64,000 bases of DNA, taken from Panacagrimonas sp046594215 (GTDB lineage: Bacteria; Pseudomonadota; Gammaproteobacteria; Nevskiales; Nevskiaceae). The position numbers were made by a program, and so were the translations under genes. This document shows positions 44,901 to 52,690 of the stretch, piece after piece (the first letter of the stretch is position 1; every line of letters starts with the position of its first letter). The notes under the pieces were generated by a model. It searched no databases and was not told the origin of the DNA. It was given only the letters and a program-made list of their open reading frames with translations. The stretch is from the NCBI GenBank assembly GCA_046594215.1, contig JBKJPX010000044.1, positions 16,786-80,785 on the forward strand, read 5' to 3'.

Positions 44901-44943
44901 AGGATTCGGCGGTCATCCGCTCGTCCAACTCAGGCTTCCTCAT
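41923..44943 (-). CDS. Transmembrane Ser/Thr protein kinase with TPR sensor domain
   Basis: 1006 residues from ATG 44943 (44916 is also possible). After a ~90-residue helical N-terminus comes a Hanks-type kinase: glycine loop VGRGGLGEVY, K122 in ALKLI, HRDLKPAN (D213), DFG (D231), and SPEQ replacing APE. A transmembrane helix spans about 387-408 (HVAAGFAGLAIAALAVGFATAL). The remaining ~590 residues are TPR-like repeats and a Pro/Ala-rich tail ending DTEVAP. The kinase domain is cytoplasmic and the TPR part probably periplasmic. Such kinases usually pair with a TIGR02999-type ECF sigma factor; here the divergent sigma gene is decayed. All catalytic residues are intact. Confidence 0.92.
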   Translation of the reverse strand: MRKPELDERMTAESWSRIEALFDEAMTLPAARREAWLSERTATDEWLQRHVRRLLEQVEVPDALLDRPAAESVQREALLAELSPGTRIGAWRLGALVGRGGLGEVYRVERADGAFVQQAALKLIRREAVDQIERFHEERRVLARLDHPGIARLVDGGLASDGRPYLVMEWLEGTSLTQWCSERNLPLAQRLDLFLQVCEAVAYAHRNLLVHRDLKPANVRVTPEGRCKLLDFGVAKFLRDGGIDETRTQAPMTLAYASPEQLAQEPVAPASDVYSLGLLLFELLTGERPWHRSQSLPLLIERQMRADAPAPSRIAAGLADAPIEARRLRGDLDAITGFALRREPERRYRSAAELADDLRRHLEGRPVLARPESLAYSLQRFASRNHVAAGFAGLAIAALAVGFATALWQAREARAAAEAAQHEAARATATKQFLVNVFRAGDPRIAQDKPRGQITAKELLDINAQKIGEEFRDDPATQIELLGTTASIYRELGDDARYRALVTQQLQQVRRLYGDSHPAFIQGLLDDAHHANNEDEYVQALKLLDQADPLIRKAGLDNTVTRARWWLIRSDVLKENRDEADPGALDKALAMYERLAPTDPGFVKALTTLGWREMRGSPAKSEQHFLRAIAIAEKTPENNDSELQQLTWPGLAQVREDQGKYEEAIQAYDRGAALIEKTYGARHNTAWVPTAQYASTLHRHGLRERALAQFDKLMAVIPRDWTENSYDEYAREFYADRLVAEGRPLLAIPLLEAALRTYREKPSVEYEVRRNLLILGDAYDRAGMWWKARDAIKASLDERLQKEPAGSASVSVARERWGRFLLAHNDLPGAQTQFDEVLVQTKGHNNEMAVLAYGGLARLAQERHDWEAALRSSTHAVVGFENLAGRRDVRTGPYLWLIHAESLRRVDDAASSRIWAQRALEASKRYDAPHAPSIRDAEKMLALIGRQNGDRPEALAEAVAGPAPVPAPAVRPTAPEAPEPTKPAVSAETDGGIRAALQAGDTEVAP

Positions 44944-45025
44944 GACGGGCCGGCATGGCCGATAGCGTAGTACGTCCGGCCCCTTGCACCTCGCCTTCGT
45001 CAGCAAGTTTGGCGACCTTCCCCGC

Positions 45026-45393
45026 ATGCCCAACGATCCGATGGAGGCGCCCGAACGGATGTGGGACGCCGCGGAGCGCGAGACACTGCGTCCCGAGCTG
45101 TGTCGCTCGGCCGAGCAGTTGTTCGCGGTCTTCTATGCCGAGGTGAGGCGCCTGGCGCGGCGCAGGTGCCGCTCGAGTTCGCGAAAAACGAGTCCGCCGC
45201 GATTCCGTTCGAATCCGACGAGCGCGTGGTGGCGATCCATGTCTTGCTCAAGAAGTTGGCCCAACTGACTCCGCGCCTGTCGCAGGTCGTCGAGTGCCGC
45301 TTCTTCGCGGGCTACAGCGATCCGGAGACGGCCGAGGCGCTGGGCGTCGACGAGCGCGCCGTGCGCCGCGACTGGGTCAAGGCCCGCGCTTGA
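45026..45393 (+). pseudogene. Truncated, frameshifted ECF sigma factor
   Basis: The start frame gives AERETLRPELCRSAEQLFAVFYAEVRRLARR, the beginning of sigma region 2. After about 45167 the homologous reading moves to another frame with VPLEFAKNESAAIPFESDER, VLLKKLAQLTPRLSQVVECR and FFAGYSDPETAEALGVDERA, i.e. sigma region 4 with its helix-turn-helix, and stops at 45391-45393. About 70 residues of region 2, including the -10 recognition helices, are missing. A deletion plus frameshift makes this non-functional. It is divergent from the kinase gene; intact homologues of this sigma type sit beside such kinases. Confidence 0.75.
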
Positions 45394-45546
45394 GTGCGAA
45401 CGGAACTCGGCGAGCTGGACGGCTGAGAAGGCAGACCGGAGCCACGGCGAACGCGGCAGTCCCGCAACCGCCGGAGCCCCGAAGGAGGCCTGGGCGATTG
45501 CTCAATCTGAGCGGTAAAAATCCAGGCTTCGACCGCTACCTGTAGG

Positions 45547-46620
45547 TCAGGCCGTCTTGGCCAGCCGGTCGCGCCGCTGCGCCACGCTGCCTGCGAGGCC
45601 ACGCAATACCTCGACGCTGTCCTCCCAGTGGATGCAGGCGTCGGTGACGCTCTGGCCGTACACCATCTCGTCGCGCGGCCCGATGTCCTGGCGGCCCTCG
45701 ACCAGGTGCGACTCGATCATCACGCCGACCACGCGCGTCTCGCCGCCCGAAATCTGCGCGCCGACGTCCTGGCCGACGGCGACCTGGCGCCTGTGCTGCT
45801 TGCTCGAATTGGCGTGGCTGAAGTCGATCATGACCTGCGGCCTCAGACCCGCCTTGGACATCGCCGCGCTGGCGGCCTCGACGCTGGCGGCGTCGTAGTT
45901 GGTGCCCGAGCTGCCGCCGCGCAGGATGATGTGGCAGTCCTCGTTGCCGGCGGTCTCGAAGATTGAGACCTCGCCGTTGTTGGTCATCGACAGGAAGCGG
46001 TGCGGCGAGCGCGCAGACAGACAGGCGTCGACCGCCACCTTCACGCTGCCGTCGGTGCCGTTCTTGAAACCGACCGGGCAGGACAGCCCGGACGCCATCT
46101 CGCGATGCAGCTGCGACTCGGTGGTGCGCGCGCCGATCGCGCCCCAGGACACGAGGTCGGCGAGGTACTGCGGCGTCAGCAGGTCGAGGAATTCGACACC
46201 CGCCGGGATGCCCATCTCGTTCAGGTCGAGGAGCAGCTTGCGACCGATGCGCAGGCCGCGGTCGATGTCATAGCCGTCGTTGAGGTCGGGGTCGTTGATC
46301 AGGCCTTTCCAGCCCACGGTGGTGCGCGGCTTCTCGAAATAAACGCGCATCACGATCAGCAGGTTCTTCTTGAGCTGCTCGCGCAGCCCCTTCAGGCGCG
46401 TGGCGTATTCGATGGCGGCGTCCGGATCGTGGATCGAGCAAGGTCCGACGACCACCAGGAGGCGCTCATCGCGACCGGACAGCACGTTCTGAATTTCGCG
46501 CCGGGTCTGCAGGACGGTCTGGGTCGCCGCGTCGGACAGCGGCAACTCGGCCTGGACCTGGGCTGGCGTGGAGACCGCGCGGATCGAGCGGATTCGGGTG
46601 TTTTCGGTGACCGGCTTCAT
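45547..46620 (-). CDS. aroG: 3-deoxy-7-phosphoheptulonate synthase (class I DAHP synthase)
   Basis: 357 residues, AroF/G/H type. Key segments: LLVVVGPCSIHDPDAAIEYA, RVYFEKPRTTVGWKGLINDP, SWGAIGARTTESQLHRE, GLSCPVGFKNGTDG and VMIDFSHANSSKQ. It joins PEP and erythrose-4-P in the first step of aromatic amino acid synthesis. The conserved serine of GLSCPVGF lies in the allosteric region, but which amino acid inhibits it cannot be read from sequence, so the symbol aroG is by overall resemblance. The ATG at 46620 matches family N-termini. Confidence 0.95.
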   Translation of the reverse strand: MKPVTENTRIRSIRAVSTPAQVQAELPLSDAATQTVLQTRREIQNVLSGRDERLLVVVGPCSIHDPDAAIEYATRLKGLREQLKKNLLIVMRVYFEKPRTTVGWKGLINDPDLNDGYDIDRGLRIGRKLLLDLNEMGIPAGVEFLDLLTPQYLADLVSWGAIGARTTESQLHREMASGLSCPVGFKNGTDGSVKVAVDACLSARSPHRFLSMTNNGEVSIFETAGNEDCHIILRGGSSGTNYDAASVEAASAAMSKAGLRPQVMIDFSHANSSKQHRRQVAVGQDVGAQISGGETRVVGVMIESHLVEGRQDIGPRDEMVYGQSVTDACIHWEDSVEVLRGLAGSVAQRRDRLAKTA

Positions 46621-46840
46621 GACATGGGTACTACGACGGCGAGGGGCGCGAATGCTAGCAAAATGGTCTCGGACGCGAGCCCCCGGGCATTTCCACGGCA
46701 GCGGGCCTCTGGAATCTGCGGGCCGCGGCGGCGGTGACAGGAGGCCCGCCTGTTGAGCCGGATCAACGGCCGATCCGGCCTCAGCGGCCGATGCACGTCT
46801 GCTGAGATAATCGCGCCTCGCCCGCCCTTTCAATCCTCCG

Positions 46841-47347
46841 ATGCCCGCGAAACCGCTGCAGTTGCTGCTGGCCCTACCCCTCCTGCTTCTCGCCTGGGGC
46901 TGCGGAAAGGCGCCCGAGCAGGGGGCGAAAGGCGATTCGGATGCGATACCCCGGGTCAGCCACGCCCGCATCCTCCTTCCGCCACCGGGCGGATCGATGG
47001 CGACAGGCTATTTCGAAGTGAACAACCCGGGCACCACCGCCATCGAACTGAGAGCCGTCAGCAGTTCCTCGTTTGCTTCGGTGGAGATGCACGAGACGCG
47101 CGAACAGGGCGGCATGTCGCGCATGCGGCCGGTTGAGAAGGTCGAGATCCCGGCCGGTGGCAGCGCGAGCTTCGGGCCGGGCGGCAAACATCTGATGCTG
47201 ATGGATTCGCAGCTCGACGCGGACAAGCCGGCGCGGGAGGTGCCGATGAGCCTGGAGTTCGTCGCCGCGAACGGAAGCAAGCGGGTCGTCGAGGTGCGTT
47301 TCGCAGTCCAAGCGGTTACCGGCGAGTCCGGTGCGTCGGACCACTGA
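46841..47347 (+). CDS. PCu(A)C copper chaperone lipoprotein
   Basis: 168 residues. A signal peptide ends in a lipobox (LLAWGC, Cys21). The PCuAC domain has the copper motif of spaced Met and His: VEMHETREQGGMSRM, then GGKHLMLMD, i.e. H-M...M...H-x-M. It carries Cu(I) in the periplasm, typically to the CuA site of cytochrome oxidase or for copper tolerance. No Sco or cytochrome oxidase genes are adjacent. It is divergent from aroG and converges on the end of the alpha ribosomal operon. Confidence 0.92.
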   Translation: MPAKPLQLLLALPLLLLAWGCGKAPEQGAKGDSDAIPRVSHARILLPPPGGSMATGYFEVNNPGTTAIELRAVSSSSFASVEMHETREQGGMSRMRPVEKVEIPAGGSASFGPGGKHLMLMDSQLDADKPAREVPMSLEFVAANGSKRVVEVRFAVQAVTGESGASDH

Positions 47348-47458
47348 GATCGCTGCGGTGGATGGCAGCTTCGGGCCGCGCGTTTCAGCCCTACCGAACA
47401 CCCGCGCTGCGCAACGTGCCGCGAACCGGCCGCGCAGGTCAGCGCTTCTCAAACAATT

Positions 47459-47478
47459 CGGGCGCCTTGCGGCGCCCG
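47459..47478. terminator. Terminator at the end of the alpha operon
   Basis: Perfect 8-bp stem CGGGCGCC / GGCGCCCG with a TTGC loop. On the minus strand the tail is AATTGTTTG, 23 bases past the rplQ stop. It may also stop the convergent PCuAC transcript. Confidence 0.85.
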
Positions 47479-47501
47479 AGAAATGAAGCGATGTCGATGA
47501 C

Positions 47502-47888
47502 TCAGGCCGCCGGCGCCTCGACCGTCGACGCCGGACGATCGACCAGCTCCACGTAGGCCATCGGCGCGTTGTCACCGGCACGGAAGCCGCAACGCAGGAT
47601 GCGCGTGTAGCCGCCCGGACGCTTGGCATAGCGCGGCCCCAGATCCGTGAACAGCTTCGTCACGATCTCGCGATCCCGCAGCCGCGAGAACGCGATGCGG
47701 CGGTTGTGCACGCTATCTTCCTTGGCGCGCGTGATCAGCGGCTCGGCTAGGCGACGCAGCTCCTTCGCCTTGGGCACCGTGGTCTTGATCAGCTCGTACT
47801 TGAACAGCGCGACCGCGACCGACTGCATCGTGGCCTTGCGGTGGCTGCTGGTGCGGCCGAAGGTTCGGCCTGCATTTCCGTGACGCAT
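47502..47888 (-). CDS. rplQ: 50S ribosomal protein L17
   Basis: 128 residues starting MRHGNAGRTFGRTSSHRKAT, the L17 signature, with a normal core (ITRAKEDSVHNRRIAFSRL) and an Ala-rich C-terminal tail. It is the last gene of the alpha operon, 25 bases after rpoA, and binds 23S rRNA near the exit-tunnel side of the large subunit. A strong terminator follows. Confidence 0.98.
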   Translation of the reverse strand: MRHGNAGRTFGRTSSHRKATMQSVAVALFKYELIKTTVPKAKELRRLAEPLITRAKEDSVHNRRIAFSRLRDREIVTKLFTDLGPRYAKRPGGYTRILRCGFRAGDNAPMAYVELVDRPASTVEAPAA

Positions 47889-47913
47889 GGGATGTTCTCT
47901 AGTTTTCGCTTTG

Positions 47914-48906
47914 TTAGTTGGTCGCCGACTTCGGCGCTGACCAGTTGTCGAGGCGCATGCCGAGTTCGAGGTCGTGCGCCTTGAGCGCTTCCTTGATCTC
48001 GTTGAGCGACTTCTTGCCCAGGTTCGGAGTCTTCATCAGCTCATTCTCGGTGCGCTGCACGAGCTCGCCGATGTAGTACACGCTCTCGGCCTTCAGGCAG
48101 TTGGCCGAGCGCACGGTGAGTTCCAGCTCGTCGATCGGACGGAACAGGATCGGGTCGAGCGAGCCGCTCGCGCCCTTCACACCAACCGGCACGGCCGCGC
48201 TGGCTTCCGCCTCGAGGTCGACGAACACGGTGAGCTGGTCACGCAGGATGCGCGCGGCCTGGCGAACAGCTTCCGCCGAATCGATGCCGCCGTTGGTGTC
48301 GACATCCAGGATCAGGCGATCCAAGTCAGTGCGCTGCTCGACGCGGGCACGCTCGACGGCGTAGCTGACGCGGCGAACCGGGCTGTACGAGGCTTCGAGC
48401 TTGAGCAGACCGACCGTGGTGGTCTCCGCTTCGCCGACCTGCGCTGCTACCGGCTGGTAGCCGCGACCGCGCGTGACCTTCAGGGTCGCCTTGATCTTGC
48501 CGCCGGTCAGATGCGCCAGCACGAGTTCAGGGTTGACGATCTCGACGTCATGGTCGAGCTGGATGTCCGCCGCCGTGACGGGGCCGTTGCCCGACTTCTC
48601 CAGGCGCAGCGTGGCTTCTTCGCGCGCGTTGAGGCGGATGGCGATGTTCTTGATGTTGAGCAGGATGTCGATGACGTCCTCCTGGACGCCTTCGATCGCG
48701 CTGTACTCGTGCACGACGCCTTCAATCTGCACTTCGGTAACGGCCGCGCCAGGGATCGACGAAAGCAGGATGCGACGCAGGGCGTTCCCCAGCGTGTGAC
48801 CGAAGCCACGCTCGAGCGGCTCCATGGCGACGCGGGCACGATTGGGTGAAACGACTTCGACCTTGATCTCGCGCGGCTTGAGCAGTTCGGAAACAAAACC
48901 TTGCAT
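47914..48906 (-). CDS. rpoA: RNA polymerase subunit alpha
   Basis: 330 residues. The assembly domain carries LERGFGHTLGNALRRILLSSIPG, and the C-terminal domain has LELTVRSANCLKAESVYYIGE and TPNLGKKSLNEIKEAL, including the arginine used for UP-element DNA contact. Length and domain order are normal. A 90-base gap separates it from rpsD, the longest inside the alpha block apart from flanks. Confidence 0.98.
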   Translation of the reverse strand: MQGFVSELLKPREIKVEVVSPNRARVAMEPLERGFGHTLGNALRRILLSSIPGAAVTEVQIEGVVHEYSAIEGVQEDVIDILLNIKNIAIRLNAREEATLRLEKSGNGPVTAADIQLDHDVEIVNPELVLAHLTGGKIKATLKVTRGRGYQPVAAQVGEAETTTVGLLKLEASYSPVRRVSYAVERARVEQRTDLDRLILDVDTNGGIDSAEAVRQAARILRDQLTVFVDLEAEASAAVPVGVKGASGSLDPILFRPIDELELTVRSANCLKAESVYYIGELVQRTENELMKTPNLGKKSLNEIKEALKAHDLELGMRLDNWSAPKSATN

Positions 48907-48996
48907 GAATAACCTCTGGTTGTTGCGAGCACCCGTCTTTCAGAACAGCAAATCGTCTGACCTTCCGGATACCGCGAAATAAACTTGGGCGAAGCC

Positions 48997-49617
48997 TTAC
49001 TTCGAGTACAACTCGACGACGAGGTTCTCGTTGATGTCGGGCAGGATCTGGTCGCGGCTGGGCTGCGACTTGAACTTGCCCTTGAGACCCTTTTCATCGA
49101 CTTCGAGCCAGTCCGGAAAGCCGATCTGGGCGGCGATCGAGAGTGACTCGGCGATGCGACCCTGGGCCCGCGCCTTCTCGCGCACTTCGACGCTGTCGCC
49201 GACCTGCACCTGATAGGACGCAATGTTTACCGACTTGCCGTTGACGTGAATCGCCTTATGGCTCACCAGCTGACGCGCCTCGGCGCGCGTGCGCCCGAAG
49301 CCCATGCGGTAGATCACGTTGTCGAGGCGGCCTTCCAGCATCAGCAACAGGTTCAGGCCCGTCGCACCCTTCTGGCCGGAAGCCTTCAGGTAGTAGTTGC
49401 GGAACTGGCGCTCGAGGATGCCGTACATCTGCTTGAGCTTCTGCTTCTCGCGCAACTGCGTGCCGTATTCAGTGGGGCGCGCCTTGCGGGCGCCGTGCTG
49501 GCCAGGGGGCGTGTCCAGCTTGCACTTGGTTTCCAGCGAACGACCGCGCGACTTGAGCAGCAGGTCGGTGCCGGCACGGCGGGACAGCTTGCACTTGGGA
49601 CCGATGTAACGAGCCAT
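48997..49617 (-). CDS. rpsD: 30S ribosomal protein S4
   Basis: 206 residues: MARYIGPKCKLSRRAGTDL at the start, and the S4 RNA-binding domain LDNVIYRMGFGRTRAEARQL with HVNGKSVNIASYQVQVGD. S4 nucleates 16S assembly and in E. coli represses the alpha operon by binding its mRNA. The usual zinc cysteines of some S4 proteins are absent (C- form). Confidence 0.98.
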   Translation of the reverse strand: MARYIGPKCKLSRRAGTDLLLKSRGRSLETKCKLDTPPGQHGARKARPTEYGTQLREKQKLKQMYGILERQFRNYYLKASGQKGATGLNLLLMLEGRLDNVIYRMGFGRTRAEARQLVSHKAIHVNGKSVNIASYQVQVGDSVEVREKARAQGRIAESLSIAAQIGFPDWLEVDEKGLKGKFKSQPSRDQILPDINENLVVELYSK

Positions 49618-49633
49618 GATCTATTCCGGAACT

Positions 49634-50041
49634 TTAGACGCGACGACGCTTGGGCGGACGGCAGCCGTTGTGCGGAATCGGCGTCACGTCGGTGATGTTG
49701 GAAATCTTGAAACCGGCGGCGTTGAGCGCACGCACCGCGGACTCGCGACCGGGGCCAGGGCCCTTGATGCGCACTTCCACGTTCTTCACACCGTGTTCGG
49801 CGGCGGCCTGCGCAGCCTTGTCGGCGGCGACCTGGGCGGCAAACGGGGTCGACTTGCGCGAACCCTTGAAGCCCGCGGCGCCGGCCGTCGACCAAGAGAT
49901 CGCGTTGCCCTGGCGGTCCGTGATCAGCACGATCGTGTTGTTGAACGAAGCGTGGACGTGCACGACGGCATCGGTCACGTTCTTCTTGACGCGCTTGGCG
50001 CGCGGCTTGGCAGTTACGGGTGAGTTCGGAGCGGTGGCCAT
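49634..50041 (-). CDS. rpsK: 30S ribosomal protein S11
   Basis: 135 residues. A basic N-terminus is followed by VHVHASFNNTIVLITDRQGN, FKGSRKSTPFAAQVAADKA and the C-terminal DVTPIPHNGCRPPKRRRV, all S11 hallmarks. It forms part of the platform near the mRNA exit site. It starts 11 bases after rpsM. Confidence 0.98.
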   Translation of the reverse strand: MATAPNSPVTAKPRAKRVKKNVTDAVVHVHASFNNTIVLITDRQGNAISWSTAGAAGFKGSRKSTPFAAQVAADKAAQAAAEHGVKNVEVRIKGPGPGRESAVRALNAAGFKISNITDVTPIPHNGCRPPKRRRV

Positions 50042-50052
50042 CGTTTACTCGA

Positions 50053-50412
50053 TTAGTTCTTCTTGATCGCGCGACGCGGGCCCTTGCGGGTGCGGGCGTT
50101 GGTGCGCGTGCGCTGACCGCGGACCGGGAGGCCGCGGCGATGCCGCGTCCCGCGGTAGCAGCCCAGGTCCATCAGGCGCTTGATGCTCATGGAGACCTCG
50201 CGACGCAGGTCGCCTTCCACGGTGACTTTGCCGATCTCGGCGCGCAGGGCGTCGAGCTGGCCTTCCGTCAGATTGCGCACCTGGATAGTCGGATCGAGCT
50301 TGGCCCCGGCGCAGATCGCCTTGGCACGAGTCGGTCCGATGCCGTAGATCGCCTGCAGCGCAATCACGGTGTGCTTCTTGTCGGGGATATTGACGCCGGC
50401 GATACGTGCCAT
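50053..50412 (-). CDS. rpsM: 30S ribosomal protein S13
   Basis: 119 residues: MARIAGVNIPDKKHTVIALQ, with the helix-hairpin-helix region and the C-terminal GQRTRTNARTRKGPRRAIKK tail that touches P-site tRNA. S13 sits in the head of the small subunit and contacts the large subunit. First ribosomal gene of the alpha block after rpmJ. Confidence 0.98.
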   Translation of the reverse strand: MARIAGVNIPDKKHTVIALQAIYGIGPTRAKAICAGAKLDPTIQVRNLTEGQLDALRAEIGKVTVEGDLRREVSMSIKRLMDLGCYRGTRHRRGLPVRGQRTRTNARTRKGPRRAIKKN

Positions 50413-50492
50413 GACGCGGGAACTCCAGAATCTAGGGCGCGCGAAAAAGGGCGCGAATGATACGGACTAGGCGAAAACCGGGCAACCCGGTA

Positions 50493-50606
50493 TCAGCCCT
50501 GCCGCTGCTTGTGACGCAGATCGGTGCAGATCACGCGGACGACGCCCTGACGGCGAACGACCTTGCAGTTGCGGCAGATCTTCTTGACGGAAGTACGGAC
50601 TTTCAT
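50493..50606 (-). CDS. rpmJ: 50S ribosomal protein L36 (zinc form)
   Basis: A 37-residue gene found by eye between rpsM and secY: MKVRTSVKKICRNCKVVRRQ at the start, then VICTD and RHKQRQG. Cysteines 11, 14 and 27 with a histidine near 32 form the zinc ribbon of the C+ form of L36. It is the smallest ribosomal protein, and this position is standard. Confidence 0.96.
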   Translation of the reverse strand: MKVRTSVKKICRNCKVVRRQGVVRVICTDLRHKQRQG

Positions 50607-50642
50607 GAGAAACCTCGAACGACAGACTTTGGACCGCGACCC

Positions 50643-52037
50643 TCAACGGGTCGTAGCCTTGTTGGAACCCAGCGCCTTCAGACCCGAACCGCCCGACTTG
50701 CCACCGCCGTCGCCCGAATTGCCGAGGCCCTTCAGATTGGCCTTCTTCAGAAGACCATCGTATTGGTGCGACATCAGGTGCGCCTGCAACTGCGCCATGA
50801 AGTCCATGATCACGACCACGGTGATCAACAACGAGGTGCCGCCGAAGGCGAAGGGCACGGCCGCGTACGCGATCATGAACTCCGGCATCAGGCAGATGAT
50901 GGTGATGTAGGCCGCACCGGCCACGGTCAGGCGGGTCAGCACCTGGTCGATGTACTTGGCCGTCATCGCACCGGGACGCACCCCCGGGATGAACGCCCCC
51001 GACTTCTTCAGGTTCTCCGCCGTCTCGCGCGAGTCGAATACCAGCGCGGTGTAGAAGAAGCAGAAGAAGATGATCATGCCGGCGTAAAGGAAGCCGTGCA
51101 GCGCATTGCCGGGCGACAGCGCGTTCGACAGCTGTGCGATGAAGCCGCCGCCCTGGTCGCCGCCGAACAACTGCGCCAGCGTGGCCGGGAACAGGATGAT
51201 CGAAGAAGCGAAGATCGGGGGAATCACGCCCGACATGTTCAGCTTGAGCGGGAGGTGCTGTGTCTGCGCCGCGAACAGCTTGCGCCCCTGCTGCCGACGC
51301 GCGTGGTGCACCGGAATGCGGCGCTGCGCGCGTTCGACGTACACCACGGCGTAGGTCACGCCCGCGGTCAGGAGCACCAGCAGCACCACGACGCCCGGAT
51401 TCAGCGAGCCTTCGCTGACCAGCTGTGCCGTAGAGCCAATCGCGTTGGGCAGGTTCGCCACGATGCCGGCAAAGATGATCATCGACATGCCATTGCCGAT
51501 GCCGCGCTCTGTGATCTGCTCGCCGAGCCACATCAAAAACATCGTGCCGGTGACCAGCGACACCGTCGCCGTGAACACGAAGGCGAAGCCGGGGGCGATC
51601 GCCACGCCGCTCTTCTGGAGCGCGGTGGACGCTCCGATGGCCTGGAAGATCGCGAGGCCCAGAGTGCCGTAACGCGTGTACTTGGTGATGACTCGTCGAC
51701 CCGACTCGCCTTCCTTCTTCAGATCCTTGAGCTGCGGGATCACGGAGGCCATCAGCTGCACGATGATTGAGGCCGAGATATAGGGCATGACGCCCAGGGC
51801 CATGATCGAGAGTCTCGACAGCGCACCGCCCGAAAACATGTTGAACATGTCCAGGATCGAGCCACGCGTCTGGTCGAACAGCGCCGCCAGCTGCACCGGG
51901 TCGATGCCCGGCACCGGAATGTAGCTCCCGATGCGGAAGACCACGATCGCGCCGAGCAGAAACAGCAGACGGCCGCGCACCTCTCCGATCTTGGAGAGGT
52001 CGGGCACCATTCCGGTGTTGGGCGCCTTGGTGGCCAT
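50643..52037 (-). CDS. secY: Preprotein translocase subunit SecY
   Basis: 464 residues with ten membrane helices. Conserved parts: RLLFLLGAIVVFRIGSYIPV (TM1), the plug region with FNMFSGGALSRLSI, LGVMPYISASIIVQL, GERGIGNGMS-like (here ITERGIGNGMSMII) and MSGVIPPIFASSIILFP. The C-terminus is extended by a Gly/Ser/Lys-rich tail (GNSGDGGGKSGGSGLKALG) not found in E. coli. It is the channel of the Sec secretion system. The ATG at 52037 gives the native start. Confidence 0.97.
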   Translation of the reverse strand: MATKAPNTGMVPDLSKIGEVRGRLLFLLGAIVVFRIGSYIPVPGIDPVQLAALFDQTRGSILDMFNMFSGGALSRLSIMALGVMPYISASIIVQLMASVIPQLKDLKKEGESGRRVITKYTRYGTLGLAIFQAIGASTALQKSGVAIAPGFAFVFTATVSLVTGTMFLMWLGEQITERGIGNGMSMIIFAGIVANLPNAIGSTAQLVSEGSLNPGVVVLLVLLTAGVTYAVVYVERAQRRIPVHHARRQQGRKLFAAQTQHLPLKLNMSGVIPPIFASSIILFPATLAQLFGGDQGGGFIAQLSNALSPGNALHGFLYAGMIIFFCFFYTALVFDSRETAENLKKSGAFIPGVRPGAMTAKYIDQVLTRLTVAGAAYITIICLMPEFMIAYAAVPFAFGGTSLLITVVVIMDFMAQLQAHLMSHQYDGLLKKANLKGLGNSGDGGGKSGGSGLKALGSNKATTR

Positions 52038-52051
52038 TCTCGGGGCGGCGA

Positions 52052-52495
52052 TTACTCTGCGATCGAACCGCCAGCGGCGGTCACGACTTCGCGTGCGCCC
52101 GCCGTGACCTTCAGTCCCTTGAGGCTGAGCTTCTTGGTGAGATCCCCGGTCTTGATGACCTTGACGATCTCGGTGCAAGCAGGGACGAAGCCCTCGGCCT
52201 TGAGAACGGCGATGTCGATCTCACCGGTATGCTTGACCTTCTGCAGGTCCGACAGGCGCACTTCGGCCGTGAGGCCCAGCAACGGCGAATTGAAGCCACG
52301 CTTGGGCAGGCGACGCTGGATCGGCATCTGGCCGCCTTCGAAGCCCTTCTTGCCGCGGCCGCCCTTGCGAGCGCGCTGACCCTTGTGGCCGCGACCCGCG
52401 GTCTTCCCCATGCCCGACCCGATGCCACGGCCCACGCGAACGCGCGCGGTCTTGGCGCCAGCAGCCGGTTTGATTTCGTTGAGTTTCATGCTCAT
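52052..52495 (-). CDS. rplO: 50S ribosomal protein L15
   Basis: 147 residues: LNEIKPAAGAKTARVRVGRG, then the Gly/Arg/Lys-rich GKTAGRGHKGQRARKGGRGK and FEGGQMPIQRRLPKRGF. L15 binds 23S rRNA during large-subunit assembly. Its start overlaps the rpmD stop by four bases (ATGA), a sign of coupled translation; a second ATG two codons later is possible. Confidence 0.97.
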   Translation of the reverse strand: MSMKLNEIKPAAGAKTARVRVGRGIGSGMGKTAGRGHKGQRARKGGRGKKGFEGGQMPIQRRLPKRGFNSPLLGLTAEVRLSDLQKVKHTGEIDIAVLKAEGFVPACTEIVKVIKTGDLTKKLSLKGLKVTAGAREVVTAAGGSIAE

Positions 52496-52680
52496 GAGAC
52501 TTCTTCCACCTTCAGCATGTAGCCGATCTTGTTCACCATGCCCATGACTTCCGGCGTGGCGACCAGCGTGGACGTCGAGCTGATCCTGTGCAGACCCAGA
52601 CCGCGGACCGTGTCCTTGTGCTTCTGCAGCCGTCCGAAAGTGCTCTTCGTCAGCGTGACCTTGATTTTCTTCGTCGTCAT
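52492..52680 (-). CDS. rpmD: 50S ribosomal protein L30
   Basis: 62 residues: KKIKVTLTKSTFGRLQKHKD, GLGLHRISST and VATPEVMGMVNKIGYMLKVE. This is the short bacterial L30. The ATG at 52680 is preferred to a longer frame because it gives the normal family length. It overlaps rplO by four bases. Confidence 0.97.
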   Translation of the reverse strand: MTTKKIKVTLTKSTFGRLQKHKDTVRGLGLHRISSTSTLVATPEVMGMVNKIGYMLKVEEVS

Positions 52681-52690
52681 GGCCAGTGCC

